Source: Gordionus sp. m RMFG-2023 (Eukaryota; Nematomorpha; Gordioida; Chordodea; Parachordodidae). From it: 64,000 nucleotides of DNA. The position numbers were made by a program, and so were the translations under genes. The notes below the pieces were generated by a model. It saw only the letters and a list, made by a program, of their open reading frames with translations, searched no databases and was not told the DNA's origin. This document shows positions 1 through 12,250 of the stretch, piece after piece (the first letter of the stretch is position 1; each line of letters begins with the position of its first letter). The stretch spans positions 86,281,561-86,345,560 of the forward strand of contig NC_088775.1 in NCBI RefSeq assembly GCF_954871325.1. Direction: 5' to 3'.

Positions 1-232
1 TGAAACACATTTAATAGTAAATGATAGTGATAGTTCTGAAATTATTTCACTTAAGGAAAATATGCTGAAAAAACTTGCGTTACGATTTTCGGTTTGTGCA
101 AGTAATATTATATAAGTATATTCTTTTATTTTTTATTTAAAATTATCTAGGTATTGGCTTCTCTTTTAGATCCAAGATTTTAAAAATTGACAATTGTGAC
201 AAAGTATTTAAAAAATAAATCTCATCTGTCAG
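1..232 (+). pseudogene. hAT transposase C-terminal relic, cut by window edge
   Basis: The stretch from about 151 reads VLASLLDPRF followed at once by a stop, then KLTIVTKYLKNKS. The LxxLLDPRFKKL signature is characteristic of the C-terminal half of hAT transposases, between the RNase-H-like core and the dimerisation domain. An open frame at 2-112 (ending in SVCASNII) may be the preceding piece; a poly-pyrimidine run ending in TCTAG before 151 could be an intron acceptor or chance. The gene is broken and continues beyond the left edge. Family assignment is from a short motif only. Confidence 0.5.
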
Positions 233-467
233 TCCGGTGATCTATGATCGATATAACAGGATTTTTTTCCTTCACAACTTACATTCTTCGGAGAAAACAT
301 AAAAATATTTAATCCTTAAATGATAATTAATATGTTTTTAAATAAAATAAATATACAAAATTCCTTTATTTTAGAATATTAAAGTTAAATCAATGTTATT
401 ATGAAGCTATCCGTTTTTTTTTGTCCGTAGTTTATTCTGTCGATTTTCTTTTTTATATCCCTTTACT

Positions 468-740
468 AAAAATTATATTAGAAAGATTTATAAAAAAAAA
501 TTTTATAATAATATTAAAAATTTTTGATGCAATATTTTTATACATTGCAAATTATTTAGTACAAATATTACTCATAAATTACGTAATAAATAAACATTAA
601 GAAATTATTTTATTAATATGACGAAGTTATTATGATTCCTCCTAATAATTATTTAGTATTAATATAATTTCCTAAAAAAAGCAACTATAAGCAAATTTAT
701 AAAATTCATTTTATAAAAGGTATAATAATAATAATATATA
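468..740 (+). repeat. direct repeat, copy 1 of 2
   Basis: The segment including GATGCAATATTTTTATA and the run GCAACTATAAGCAAATTTAT recurs in the same order and orientation at about 1447-1740, roughly 1 kb downstream, with many small indels. It looks like an old local duplication rather than a transposon, since I see no terminal structure. Confidence 0.7.
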
Positions 741-1446
741 GTAGTAATAAATATTTAAAAAAAGGAAAAAAAATATGGCTTGCATCAGAGTCTTGATTCT
801 AAAAATTTATAGCATACTGCTTACACAAAATTGTTACAATAAAATATTTATATTTTAAACCATTAGTATTTTGTCATTCATCATAAAAAAATTATTTAAA
901 TTATTATTTTAAAATATTTTTTTTTAAAAAAAATATAACCAAATTTTGAAATTTTAAATGAAATCATATAGTATATTTTTTCTAAAACAAAAAATTCAAA
1001 TTATTCATTAATATTATTCTTGATTTAAGAATTTGCAGTCCTACATTCGTTTTTATAATTTTATTAAATTAGATTAGCTAGTATTAATAAATAATAATTT
1101 AAATGAAATTATATTAATATTTATGGTTCAGATAAAAAACCCATCTTGGTATTTATTAATTTTTAAATAGGCAATGAATTACTTTAGGTGAGAAACAGTA
1201 AAATATTTATGTCTATTATTTAAAATATAAATTTTATTCATAAAAATATGCATTGTGACTTTAAGACATAGGAAGGACTAGACAATTTTTCAAAATTTAC
1301 ACTTATTATTTTCTTTTTGATATTTTTCCTTAAAATTTCTTTTACATATTTTTCCCCCTTAATTTTCCTTGAGAATTTTTCCTTTCTTCTATGTTTTTTT
1401 CTGCAGTTTTTAAGGTTGACTTTCTTTTCCCTATCCCATTCCAAAA

Positions 1447-1740
1447 AATTACAAAAGAAAGATTATAAAAAAATATTTTATTGTCATAGTTTAACAGGTT
1501 TGATAATAAATAAATTTTATATTCTTAAAAGATTTATTTAGTTTTTATAATAATTTAAAAATTTTATGATGCAATATTTTTATATTGAATACAAATATTA
1601 TTCTCAAAAATTACGTATTAAATAAATATTAAGAAATTACAACAAAGTTGTTATGACTGCTCTTCTAAATCATATAATATTAATATTATTTCTTAAAAAA
1701 GCAACTATAAGCAAATTTATAAAATTCATTTTATATAATA
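1447..1740 (+). repeat. direct repeat, copy 2 of 2
   Basis: Diverged copy of 468-740, sharing GATGCAATATTTTTATA, TTACGTA(T)TAAATAAA and the GCAACTATAAGCAAATTTAT block. An AT-rich insertion near 1490-1540 separates the first part from the rest. Confidence 0.7.
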
Positions 1741-2447
1741 TAAATTTAATTTAATTTTTAGTATTCTACTAAAGATTTCTCATCAAAAAATTAATGATTA
1801 GGTATTAGTAATCACAGTTTTAAGGTTGAGTTAATTATTTTCATACTTCCTTTAAAGTTTAACTATTAAAAAAACTTGAGGCTGAATTATTATTTTCTTA
1901 AAGCTAGGTTTAGTTAGAAAATAATAACAAAAATGTTTGAAATAGAGCATAAAATATCCATATATTAAATTCTGACAATAAAATAATTGTATTTTATATT
2001 TGTCATTCATATCTGCATTTTTTTGATATTTATTTAAATCATTTTTATTATTTAGGCTATTCCCAATCGTTTTTTCTTTTAAATTTCAAAATTTATTCAA
2101 ATTGGTTATACTTAAGTGATCTAAATAGGTATTTTATTAAATCCAAGATGAGCTTTAAAAAAAATATAAATAACAAATTTTGTATAAAATCTTTAAATTC
2201 AATTTTAGTTAGAAAATGATATAATAGAGTATTTAAAATTCATTAACCCCATCTAAATTAATTTAAAATGTCTAAATTTTATTATGAAAGAGAAATGGGA
2301 TAATAATATATATTTTTATTTTAAAATAATTATAAATAAATTATTCTATATTTTTTTATATTCGAAATTTGATTCATAATATGTAATATAATATTTATAA
2401 TAATTATATTGTCATTATTTTGTCTTTATCATTCGCATTTCTATGCT

Positions 2448-2590
2448 AGCTTCTCACAAAATTTTGCATATTTTTAATAATTTTTAAATTTGCCTATGAG
2501 ATTTATTATCTATTTTATAAAAAAAGACATTTGACGGAACGGTTGTAAAAATTAGATCCATTTTCACCATTAATGCACTCTAACTCTATA
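2448..2590 (+). repeat. dispersed repeat pair, copy 1
   Basis: Contains GCTTCTCACAA, a TTTTTATA-rich centre and CATTTGACGGAACGG followed by TGTAAAAAT. The same blocks in the same order lie at 4345-4690, spread further apart there by an insertion. No coding capacity. Confidence 0.6.
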
Positions 2591-4140
2591 GGCTGTGTCC
2601 AAAATATCAAAAAATTATATTCACAAACTTTCGAAACTTCAATTAAAAAATATATAAATAAGCTCTTTTAAATATAAAAATAAAAACATAATTCTAGAAA
2701 ATTTAATAAATTTCAAAAATTGACATAAAATTTGTGAATGTTGAACTCATAGAATTTTTTAAAAAAGGATATTAAATTTAAATTATATCAATTAGCTCGG
2801 GTTAGGTTAAATTTTTATTTATCAATTAACTCGGGTTGGGTTTAATTTTTTATAAAAATTATAATCTCAGTCGGAATAATTTGAGGTTAGAAAATCGAAA
2901 TCCAGAATAGAATTCAGCCAAGATACAATATAATATTTAAATTAGAATCTGTCTCTATCGAATTGCTAAAATTTTAGCTCTAATGGCTAAATAGCATTTC
3001 TTATTAATAATCAAATAATTCTTATTTAATATTCTTGTTATATATTATACTAATCGTATTTATTATTTAATAAAACAAAAATAGATACATCTCTATCAAG
3101 TAAATATATAATACATCTTAAATAACAACTACAATATTATTATTATTTTCTATCAGCTAAACATGATTTATATTATTTTTATAGATTTGAATTTATTCTC
3201 AATTGATAAAAAAATGCAGAGGCTTAGCAGCATCGCAATCTTATTTATTTTCATTCTATAGATTCCATAAAGAGACAGATTAAATAATTCTGTTTAGGAG
3301 GCAATTGTTAGATCCCTTTAAATATTTTAAGGAATACCTCTTCCCTCCCTAAATTTTTATTTTTTCAAAATTAAACTGAAAGTCTAATGGAATAATATAA
3401 TAACAAATACGATCTGACTTCTATCATAGAACAAATAAATAATTAATCTTGAATAACTAATTAATAATAATTTTTTTATTTAATCGTAATCCTTTTAAAT
3501 TTATTTAATATCCAGGGATTGACAATGGTGAAGAAACTGAAGGTATATACATAATTAGAACAATTCGAAAATTATAATATAATATAAATATAAAACAATT
3601 TAATATATTAATAAAATAATTAAATAATAGAATAAATAGACGACCCTTCATTTTATACTAGTTAATTCATGATTATCTTTTTAGAAAACTGTCTGGTCGA
3701 TTTTACTGATTAGATAAAAAACGTAATATCACCATGGATTTTGTATATTGATAAAGATGGATACATTTTTTAAGCTTATTATCAGATTTTGCAGTCCAAA
3801 TTTTATGACAAGAATGAACAAGGAATTAAAAATGGCATTTTTTTAAAGTTAACAACATATATTCGATTTTATTTAATTAATAAATATAATTTATAATTAT
3901 AAAAATAATGTATGTGTTTTTATAAAAATAATAAATAAATATTTTAAGATTCACAATAAACTCTACTGGGGGTAGTGTATTTAGGCAGAACGTCAAAATA
4001 ATTATTAAGGCAATTTCTACCTATTATTATCATCTATTAGCGCAAAAATAAACTCTAACTCTCACATAAAAATAATCGTTATAAATGCAATATCAAAAAC
4101 AATATAATACCAAAAGAAAATTTTTAAATTTAATGCTTAA
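2591..4140. other. AT-rich spacer
   Basis: A short two-copy repeat around ATCAATTA(G/A)CTCGGGTT at about 2788-2860 is the only structure seen. No gene recognised. Confidence 0.5.
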
Positions 4141-4310
4141 TTAATCTGCAGATCAGGCCAGGTACACGAGCCAATCCGTATTTTAATAAATATACCCGGG
4201 CTGGCCCTAAAAATTCTTTTACAAAATATACCCAAACCAGGCCTGAAATTTTAATTAAAATAAATATCAGGGCCGGTCTGTATATTTTTAAAACCAAATA
4301 TTAGCTATAA
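4141..4310. repeat. possible relic of the GGCCCG hAT-like MITE
   Basis: The stretch has ATCTGCAGATCAGGCC at its left and GGCCGGTCTGTATATTTTTA further right. The latter matches the left half of the MITE at 15085-15474 (GGCCCGGTCTGAATATTTTT). No target duplication is visible, so this is probably a truncated or internally deleted copy. Confidence 0.35.
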
Positions 4311-4344
4311 AGATTAAAAATTAATATAATATATTTTAAAAAAA

Positions 4345-4690
4345 TCCAGCTTCTCACAAGATTCTGCTTTTATTTTTATATTTTGTAGGCCTATCTATGA
4401 AATTCATTAAATCTAGTTTATAAATACAATCTCAATATCATATATATTAATATTAAATTATTGCGTCTATTGTAAAAATTGAATTGAAAATAAAACATTA
4501 TTACTATTTCTTTATATAAGCAAGATTAGTCAATTTTTAAAAATTTTAAACATTAAAATAACCTTAATTTATTGTTATAACATATCGTAACGGAAGCCCT
4601 TTGTAAATATTTATATCATTATTAATGAAATTGACACTTGACGGAACGGATGTAAAAATCGGATTTATCTTCACTACGCTATCACTTTAA
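4345..4690 (+). repeat. dispersed repeat pair, copy 2
   Basis: Diverged copy of 2448-2590: CAGCTTCTCACAAGATT, then CCTATCTATGAAATT, and TTGACGGAACGGATGTAAAAA at the right end. The copies differ by an insertion of about 170 bp. Confidence 0.6.
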
Positions 4691-5369
4691 AAAATTACAG
4701 GTGTTCTGATATTCTAAAATTAATTTCTAGAAATTGAGATTAATGAAAAAGAATAGTAAAATAATAATTATTTTTCTAAACATTATAAAAAATTATATTA
4801 AACCTTTATACTGTATTAACAAATTACTGAAAAATTATATTACAAAATATTATAAATATTATACCGAATCAAAATAGCATTTAATATTTTTGCTTTGATA
4901 TTTTGAAGAAGAAAAAAAAATTATACAAAGCAATAAAATTCATCTGAATAACTAATATCAAATTGAGAGAAAAAATATGAACTAAAAAATTCTAAAAAAT
5001 GAAAGACTTCCATCAATGCTTTTTATATTGCTTCTGACTATATGCTAATTCGAGAATGGATAAATATTTTTTTTTATGTGTAATAATTGATAATAATATT
5101 TCTTTTTTAAAAATTATTTAGTTTTATTATTATAAATAGTATTAATCAAGAACTTTCAATCTATGATTATCAAAGACCTGCAGGCTCTGCCCTAAATTTG
5201 AAGAGGAATTTATATCTTAAAAATCGTTAAAAAGTATAATTTTAGAATCCGTGCCGAGCTTAAAAATAAATTATAAACCCTATCCGATTTTAAAATAAAT
5301 CAATTAACTTCTTATCATTCTTTTATAAAATTTGAAAATGAAAATAATTTGCAAATTTCTCTCTCTAAT
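4691..5369. other. AT-rich spacer
   Basis: Nothing recognisable on either strand. Confidence 0.5.
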
Positions 5370-5537
5370 ATACAAATTTTATTCATTTATCATATACAAA
5401 TTTTATTCATTTATCATATACAAATTTTATTCATTTATCATTATGATATATATATTACAAATTTTATTCATTTATCATTATGATATATATATTACAAATT
5501 TTATTCATTTATCATTATGATATATATATTAATTATA
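5370..5537 (+). repeat. short tandem array
   Basis: A core of TACAAATTTTATTCATTTAT is repeated six times. The first copies follow one another at about 26 bp; the later ones are spaced at about 38-40 bp by an added TATGATATATATAT. The 62-codon open frame over it is only a by-product of the repeat. Confidence 0.85.
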
Positions 5538-5778
5538 ACGACTATTTTCTTTTATATCCTTTTGAACCGCTGATCAATTAAATAGAACTCACAAAATCAT
5601 GAATAAATTAATATACTGACAAAATTAAAAAATTTTCATACATCCTTTATTAGAAATAAAAAATCGCTTTTTTAAATTGTTTCAATCGTCACTAAATAAA
5701 ATTACAAAATAAGTCATATAAATACTGGGATAAACAAATTTTTTTAACAAATTTTATATCTTTCCTTCCCTAATAGAT

Positions 5779-5786
5779 ATTTTAAG
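5779..5786. repeat. target-site duplication, left (ATTTTAAG)
   Basis: Flanks the MITE on the left and matches the right flank ACTTTAAG (6436-6443) at 7 of 8 bases. Confidence 0.65.
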
Positions 5787-6435
5787 CAGGGATGAGAATT
5801 AGAACCCAACCTGAACCCGATATTTCGCTGAACCTAAACCCGAACCATTTTTTTTAAATTTTGGGTTCACCCTAACCATTTTTTTTAAATTTTGTGTTCA
5901 GGGTCCAAGCTCTTTAAAAAAAAAAATTTTTTTTTAATTTATTTTTTTTTATTTTAAACTTTCATATTATATATTTTAAATTATATGTTAAAAATAATAT
6001 AATATAAAATACATTTAATTTGCGATTTTCATTTATAAAAGATTTCCTATTTAAATAGAGTTCCCATTTAAAACAATTGTTTATATTCAAAAAATTAATT
6101 TAAAAGAACATTTTTGAATTTTTTTTAGTGGAGTAAATTTCATCCATAAAGCAGATTTTAAGTTTTTTTTTATAAATGAATAATATCTTTTTTATAATAT
6201 TGCTGTTTGTTGATTATTAAATACAAAATCACGAATATAATATAATTGTGATGATAAATTATTTTTATGGCAATACTAATTAAAATATACTTAAAAATGA
6301 TGTTTCTGTTATTTTAACTAATTTTAATTAGTCATATTTTTCTGGTCTCCAAACCCTGAACCCGAACCTATTTCAGAGATTTTTCACTGAACCAAACCCG
6401 AAACCATTTTTTTTAAAGGAGTGTTCACATCCCTT
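5787..6435. mobile_element. non-autonomous hAT MITE, CAGGGATG family, 649 bp
   Basis: The left end begins CAGGGATGAGAA and the right end, read inward on the minus strand, begins AAGGGATGTGAAC. Both subterminal zones carry (T)GAACCCGAACC-type motifs next to A/T runs. The 8-bp flanks ATTTTAAG and ACTTTAAG look like an imperfect target duplication, as expected of hAT. The interior is AT-rich with no frame. Ends and inner motifs match the transposase-bearing element at 17342-19285, which is the likely source of the family. Confidence 0.75.
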
Positions 6436-6443
6436 ACTTTAAG

Positions 6444-7754
6444 TAATATCTTTAAATTATGTTATGTTTGTCATTTATTTTAAAAATTTGTTTTTCGTTA
6501 ATGAATAAGCACATCCTATTTTATAGATTAATACTCTTTCATATGTGTTCGATTATGATATTTTATATTAACTTTTCAAATTGGATTTAAAGTCTTGCAA
6601 GCAAAAGCCTAAAACCATAAATTGTCATGAAACTAGATAGGTCAGATTAATGGGCAATAAATAAATACTTTTTAAACATTCTAGCTAAAAATTTCTTAAA
6701 TAGGGTCAAGATATGTCATCATTAATAATTTCATAGATTTTTAAGTAAAAATAGTTTTGAATTTAAATAAATATTATTAATCCTTATTTTTCAAAATTTA
6801 TATAATAAAGTCTGCTCATTTTTAGCTCATATATTGAATAAAGTTGTAGTATTCCAACTATAAGTTGTGTTAATTTTTTAAACAAATATATTTTGCAACT
6901 AATATATAACATGATTTAAAAAATTATCATATTATTATTATCATATTTATGTAAAGCATTTCTCGTAGATCTGTGTTATTATAGAGAGAGTGGTACATTA
7001 TTATGGCGCATTCAGCTTCTGAAGATATTAAATTGTAATATATTTATTATATCATAAAAAAAAAATTACTTTATTTCTCAAATTACGTATGTATTTCTTA
7101 GACCATGTATTTAAAAAAATAAATTACCATCTAGATAAATATTAATGTAATAATATATTCTACTGTCTAACTTTAATCTTAAATAGCTTTTTATCTAATT
7201 GTTCGTTATTTGATTTGATTACTTTCGTACTTTACCAATAACAAAATTAATGGATTCTAAAATTTGAATCGTATATGAATAAGAAAATTATATTATCCGT
7301 CGAATAATTTTTCTCTATTATTCTATCAAATTATTGTAATAATTTAAAAATGATTCGAATTTCTAGAAATAATTTGTAAATATTTGAAATTTTAATTATT
7401 TAAGATGTTCTTGTGTTGGTACTTTTCATTTTTTCCATGTTTATTCCACATTTACAAATCACTTTTTAAAATTTTGACTTTTTAAAGAATTTGATAATAA
7501 AAGATAATGGTATTTTTATGAAATTTTGATTAAAGAATAGATACATAAAATGTATCAATTATTTTACTATAAATAAGAATATTAGACCATTAAATTAACT
7601 CGATTATATACTAAGACAAAATTTAGGGTTAAAACTGCTTGCATAAAAATTTGTTTCTAAGTGTCAATGATTTTAGCCTTAAAATGTGATAAGTTATTTA
7701 TTTCTTATTTCTTATCGATTAACCTTTTATTTTTTAAAATAAATACTCATTTAA
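6444..7754. other. AT-rich spacer
   Basis: No gene, repeat or terminal structure recognised. Confidence 0.5.
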
Positions 7755-7952
7755 TATAAAATAATTTTTTTTATCAAGGAAAAATCCAGTGAATTGGATA
7801 AAGAAGGGAAAAACATCGTATGGAATGCTTATGTAGGCGACATTTTCAAGAAAAAACATATCCCCGACGACTATTATACACTAATTCTTATGTTATCTAT
7901 AAATATTAAAAACCTTACCGTTGAAAGCGATGTAAACAAAATAGATTTTTAA
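7755..7952 (+). CDS. unidentified open stretch, possible exon
   Basis: A 65-codon stretch open from 7755 to the TAA at 7950-7952 has no initiating ATG near its start. From 7776 it reads KEKSSELDKEGKNIVWNA and continues with YVGDIFKKKHIPDDYY. Base composition (CCC GAC GAC, GGG AAA AAC ATC) is visibly richer in G and C than its surroundings, and it is preceded by a pyrimidine-rich run ending TTTATCAAG that could be an intron acceptor at 7778. I do not recognise the family. It could be an exon of a host gene, a transposon gene fragment, or chance. Confidence 0.3.
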   Translation, partial: YKIIFFIKEKSSELDKEGKNIVWNAYVGDIFKKKHIPDDYYTLILMLSINIKNLTVESDVNKIDF

Positions 7953-8204
7953 TCGACAGGGTGTTTTCTGTGAATCAGAGAAAGGTTTCATTAAATTAAA
8001 TCTTCACGGAAAACCCTAAAGAACCTTCACACAAACATAGTAAAATAACGTTACAGTTAATCTCTAACAAAATAGAACCTTCAACTTAGTTTAACATTAA
8101 CTATATTAGGATTACCCGAAACACATTTTTATATTAAATTATCGTGAATTTATGGATTACAAAATATTTAATTAGCTTAAAAGATATTTTCAAGTAAATT
8201 ATAT

Positions 8205-8575
8205 TAAATCATAATGAATCACTTTTGTTTTGCATTATATTTTTAACCATATTTTCTGAAGCTGATACTTTGCCATACAATGTACTATGTATTCTATTAA
8301 AATTATTATAAATTCTGTAATAATAAAATATTTTTGTATTATTTAAAATTAGTTTTCTGTTTATCGACGGGGAAAAATCTGATTGATGACTTTTTACCAA
8401 TCGGGAATTACATAAGCGTGTCAAAATGCCTCTGTAACTTTTTGGGAGTGTGGTTGTATTTGGAATTTTAAAAATGTATTGATTTGAGTGTGGTAGATTT
8501 TGACCTTTAAAATAAATCAATTAGTCTACTAGTGGTAGACCTGGCAACCTAGCCCTTTTATAAAATGATTTATTG
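8205..8575 (-). repeat. module part B, copy 1
   Basis: Shared with 16820-17105. Both copies hold AAGCTGATACTTT, ATGCCTCTGTAACTTTTT and, near the right end, a perfect small hairpin GTCTAC-TAGTG-GTAGAC (8524-8540), followed by CCTGG(A)CAACC and TTTTATAA(A/T)ATGATTTAT, after which similarity stops. Confidence 0.75.
8209..8520 (-). CDS. 103-codon hypothetical frame in module part B
   Basis: Complete frame of 103 codons from an ATG at 8520, basic and Asn/Ser-rich, with no recognised domain. The same DNA recurs, diverged and no longer open, at 16820-17050, where blocks equivalent to VSASENMVKNI and SYRG can still be seen. It may be a relic gene carried by the repeated module or only a chance frame in a repeat; DNA identity between copies is not visibly higher at coding positions. 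No signal peptide or membrane segment is evident. Confidence 0.3.
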   Translation of the reverse strand: MIYFKGQNLPHSNQYIFKIPNTTTLPKSYRGILTRLCNSRLVKSHQSDFSPSINRKLILNNTKIFYYYRIYNNFNRIHSTLYGKVSASENMVKNIMQNKSDSL

Positions 8576-8879
8576 TTTGACTACATCTTTTCTATAATGC
8601 CAGCTCTGTCACATTTTATACTTTTATATCAATAAGCAAGGTTATAATCAAAGGGGGAAATATCCTGTTTTTTACTCTCTTATGTCCAATTCTGAAAAAA
8701 AACTTCCGATTTACCAATAAAAAATAAATCAGGATCGTCCTCCAAGAATTTCTTGTTAAATGTAATTCTTTTTTTTGAGAAATTAAAAAAATTATTAAGC
8801 ACGGGTCTAATGGTTGCGGTAATTATTTTTCTGAAAACTACGAAATTTTTAAAAAAAAGATTGGTTATATATAATAATA
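8576..8879. other. spacer
   Basis: Nothing recognised; similarity to other module copies is not visible here. Confidence 0.4.
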
Positions 8880-10088
8880 ATTAAAATGATAAATCCCGCA
8901 TAAAGGCTCTGGACGAAAACATCCTGAACAAAAATACTACCGACAAACCAACATTAGAAAAAGATAAGGGTAAAAAAATGAATTTTAATAAATAAAATTT
9001 AAAACTCTACCTAAATAGCGTGGTAAAAACAGAAAGAAGGTTATCGGCTGCTTTCACTAATATCTTCCAGATTGAGTTTAGTGTTTAATTTTGATTAAAA
9101 TTACAATAAATAATTAACATAAACATCAATATTATAAATTATTATTTTTATTATCTGGATGTTAAACACAATATTGAAAACTCAGGTTTCAAGTGTTGGC
9201 GATATAACTAATTTAATTGAATCCAAAGGACAACTTGATAGGCTTATGTAATATTAAATAATACTGTACCAAAGGATACCTTATCCAGATCAAAAACGAC
9301 ACCTATTATAGATGATTCTTTGAAATACATTAAAATATACTATTGTAAATACTTTAAGCATTTTTTTAAATCTATAAAAAAATTTAAATGAATATTTTTT
9401 TTATATAAAAAAATTTGTATATTAAATTTAATAGATAGAACAATTACTTAATCGGATTATACTTTCTGATCATTGCTCCTGACTTGGCGATGACAATATT
9501 TGAAATCTTAGTCATATTCTTTATTTGTTAAACTAGCAATATTGTTTTGAACTCTAATAAATATAAAATCAATTTTCCTATTTTGAACAAGTATAATATT
9601 TTATGCAGGAAGATTCTTCCTCTGGGGTAATCAGGCAGCAAACTAAACTAATTTTCTTTTCCCTTTTCTTATTTTACAATTTAGATTTTTACCCATTTAG
9701 TAAAGTTTAATAATGACCATTGTCACTTTCTATGGTACATTTTTATTGAAATTTAATTAACATGTTTACAATTTATATTTTAACAATTTTCTTGAAAATA
9801 TTTCAAAAAATAACCAATATGTCGATACTTTATGATTCCTCATACCTGGAATATTGATTTAAGATGTTTACATTATATATTTTTGCCAATTTGCGTAAAA
9901 AATTTATAGATAATGCTTATGTCAATCTTATATAATTTATCTTCACTGAAATTTTAATTTAACATTTTTGAAAATATATTTTACACATTATATGCAAGAA
10001 TGTTTAAAAATAAAGATCTGACCATTGTCCCCCTTCTCGAAATATATTACCCAGTTAATCTTCAATATATTTAGTTGAAAGACTCAGT
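8880..10088 (+). repeat. module part D, copy 1 (uninterrupted)
   Basis: Recurs around the Helitron (21600-21732 plus 30972-31990), at 33255-34010, 40440-41240 and 48000-49110. Shared landmarks include ATTATCTGGATGTT (9149-9162), AAATAATACTRTACCAAAGGA, GGATGACAATATTTGAAATC and, at the right, inverted units with TTTACCCATTTG and GTCACTTTCTATGGTAC. The site 9159|9160 is the empty counterpart of the Helitron insertion. Non-coding. Confidence 0.75.
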
Positions 10089-10149
10089 TGACCCAAAGTG
10101 AAGTTTGTTAATTTTTGTATTGTAAATCAAGATTATTTCATTATAAAGT

Positions 10150-12250
10150 AGTATAGCTTCTAATTATGTTTCATGTCTCTCTTGTGGCAAATTAACATTC
10201 CTTACTAAATCAGACACTATCACTTCATGGTCCCATATCATCAAAATGTCCTGCATCTGGATTTCTCTTCCATAAACCCCTCTACCACCTTCTAGCTTTC
10301 CAGCTTTATTCTCTAATCTTGTTCTGCCATCCTTGAGTAATAATGACTCAATAAGTAATAATGACCTTAATAATAATAAACAATTATCCACTGATGTTCT
10401 TCAACCTCTTTGGATCCAGAATATTATGATTAATCCATTTGTGTCTACAATTTTGAGGACCCCGTGGTGCTCGCATTTTGACTGCTCAAAAATTACTTAA
10501 TCTTTTTGTTAAGCTTAACTATAACATCAACAATTCTAGGAAATAGAAAGAACTATTCTCTTTAACCTGCACTCAGATAAAATCTTCCTCTGATAAAGAC
10601 AATACCCCAAATTAAAAAATTTTTCTGATCCTTATGTCTTATCTTGTTCTTCATTCACTAATGAACAAATCAACCACTTCCAAATTTCAATGTTCCAAAA
10701 AGCAAAATTGATTGAAAAAATAATCAATTTATGCGACATTAAAAGTTCATAAACATTATAGTTTCAGATAATATGTTTGCTACAAATAAACATTCCACTA
10801 TACAATCCCTTTTATCAAACATCCTCAAGAACATATTGCACTACAGCTGCCACCACTATATCCCCAGGCTCACATTCAAGCTTAGAAATCATCAAGGCTA
10901 ATCATTTCGGCTGGAGGGTTAAACTGTTTCCGAGTTATCTACCACCAGGTTCTAAAAAAGCCAATTTCATGCCACGACAGCCTAATATCATCCTTAAGCA
11001 TACTTCTTAATAAATATTTAATAACCTTGTTTCACCAAGCATTCTACCCTTAATGGTGCTCGATTCATTGCGCTAATCAAAAAGGATGGAGGCATTCGCC
11101 CCAAAGCTATTGGGTCCATCTTCCGAAGAATTATACCCAAAATCATTTTTTGGCTATTAAAGGCAAAACTTTCAAATATTTTACTTCCTCATCAATTAGG
11201 TTTTAGTATTCTTGCAGGGTGTGAGGCTGCTTCACACACCACACGTCATCTGCTCCACCACAAACAACTTTTTTTAAAAAAAGATTTTAATAATGCATTC
11301 AACTCTATCAAGAGAGAACATTTCATATCTTCTTTCTGGAACACATTCCCATAATATTCAACTTATATATCAGTTTGTTATGGTCACGTGTCTTTTCTGA
11401 AATTTCATGAAACAATCATAAAATCCTGTCAAGGTATAAAACAAGGGGACCCCTTTATCTTCTGTGTAGTTATTCGCACCATCATAGACAACATCAATAA
11501 CAAGCGCAATTTCATTTTAAACATATGGCATATAGATGATGGTATAGTTGGATGAATTAATTAAAATTACATCTATCATTTCTGATCTCACTCCTATTAC
11601 TGGGTTTTCCCTCAATTATAAAAAATGTGAATTTTATATGCCCAACAATTTTCTTGATAACTTTTCTGTCGAGAAATCAAGGTTTACTCATCAAGACTCA
11701 CCTATTGGAGGCAAAGCAGCAATATCCAAATTTACTAAAGACTTCTTGATTAAATTAGACAGACTTGAGAATTTCCTATAATTTTTGTTATCTCATCATT
11801 TATTCTTTCTCCTAAAGAATTTCCTTTATATTCCGAAAATATTACAGGCCTTTCGTTCTGCCCCTCTTTTTCAATTCCCAGACATGTTACTAGATTTAGA
11901 ACTGAAAGTTATAATCTACCTTGAATCAATCCTTAACCTCAAATTATCGCCAATTGCTGGATGCAAGCCGCTTTCCAGTGCAAATTTGGGGGTATAGGCC
12001 TTTGATCCCCCACTGAGTATTGCAGCTTTTCTTTCATAACAAACCAAAAATCAAACAATTACTAAAATTTTTACCACCACTACAGATCCTCATCTGAGGT
12101 TGGCACTAGACTATAGAAGTTAACCACCCCAAATACTCCATTGTCTTTATCCTCCAGACAACAATATTAGATCTAACCTTTATCTAGCATTCCGTTGAAT
12201 TCCTTTACTTGAAAATTTTAAACTGCACGATATTTTTCTTGAAATATTAT
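10150..12250 (+). pseudogene. decayed LINE (non-LTR) ORF2, reverse transcriptase region
   Basis: The pieces lie in order on the plus strand in several frames. A segment near 10165-10260 reads SCLSCGKLTFLTKS, resembling the conserved stretch before the RT. RT blocks follow: ALIKKDGGIRPKAIG (about 11073-11117), LGFSILAGCEAA (about 11197), KKDFNNAFNSIKREHF (about 11278), GIKQGDPF (about 11431) and the catalytic box WHIDDG (11526-11543), where HIDD replaces the usual Y/F-x-DD. Downstream frames at 11548-11781 and 11785-11997 hold GFSLNYKKCEFY and later conserved parts of the post-RT region, ending near LSIAAFLS (about 12015). Several stops and frameshifts separate these pieces; no endonuclease domain is visible. 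It interrupts the repeated module between parts D and F. Clade not assigned. Confidence 0.8.

Larger units (their letters stand above)
233..2447. other. AT-rich spacer with one diverged direct repeat pair
   Basis: No gene is recognisable; small open frames here are AT-driven and overlap on both strands (for example 1238-1541). The main structure is the repeat pair listed separately. Confidence 0.6.

Noticed and set aside
1238-1541. Overlapping small frames on both strands
   Set aside because: Lys/Phe/Ile-rich, overlapping, no recognisable feature; expected in DNA this AT-rich.
2521-4660. Pair of TTGACGGAACGG motifs as regulatory sites
   Set aside because: They are part of a longer diverged duplication (2448-2590 and 4345-4690), so common descent explains them.
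10164-10391. 75-codon minus-strand frame
   Set aside because: It lies antisense to the LINE N-terminal region, whose plus-strand reading fits the family; the minus frame is a shadow.
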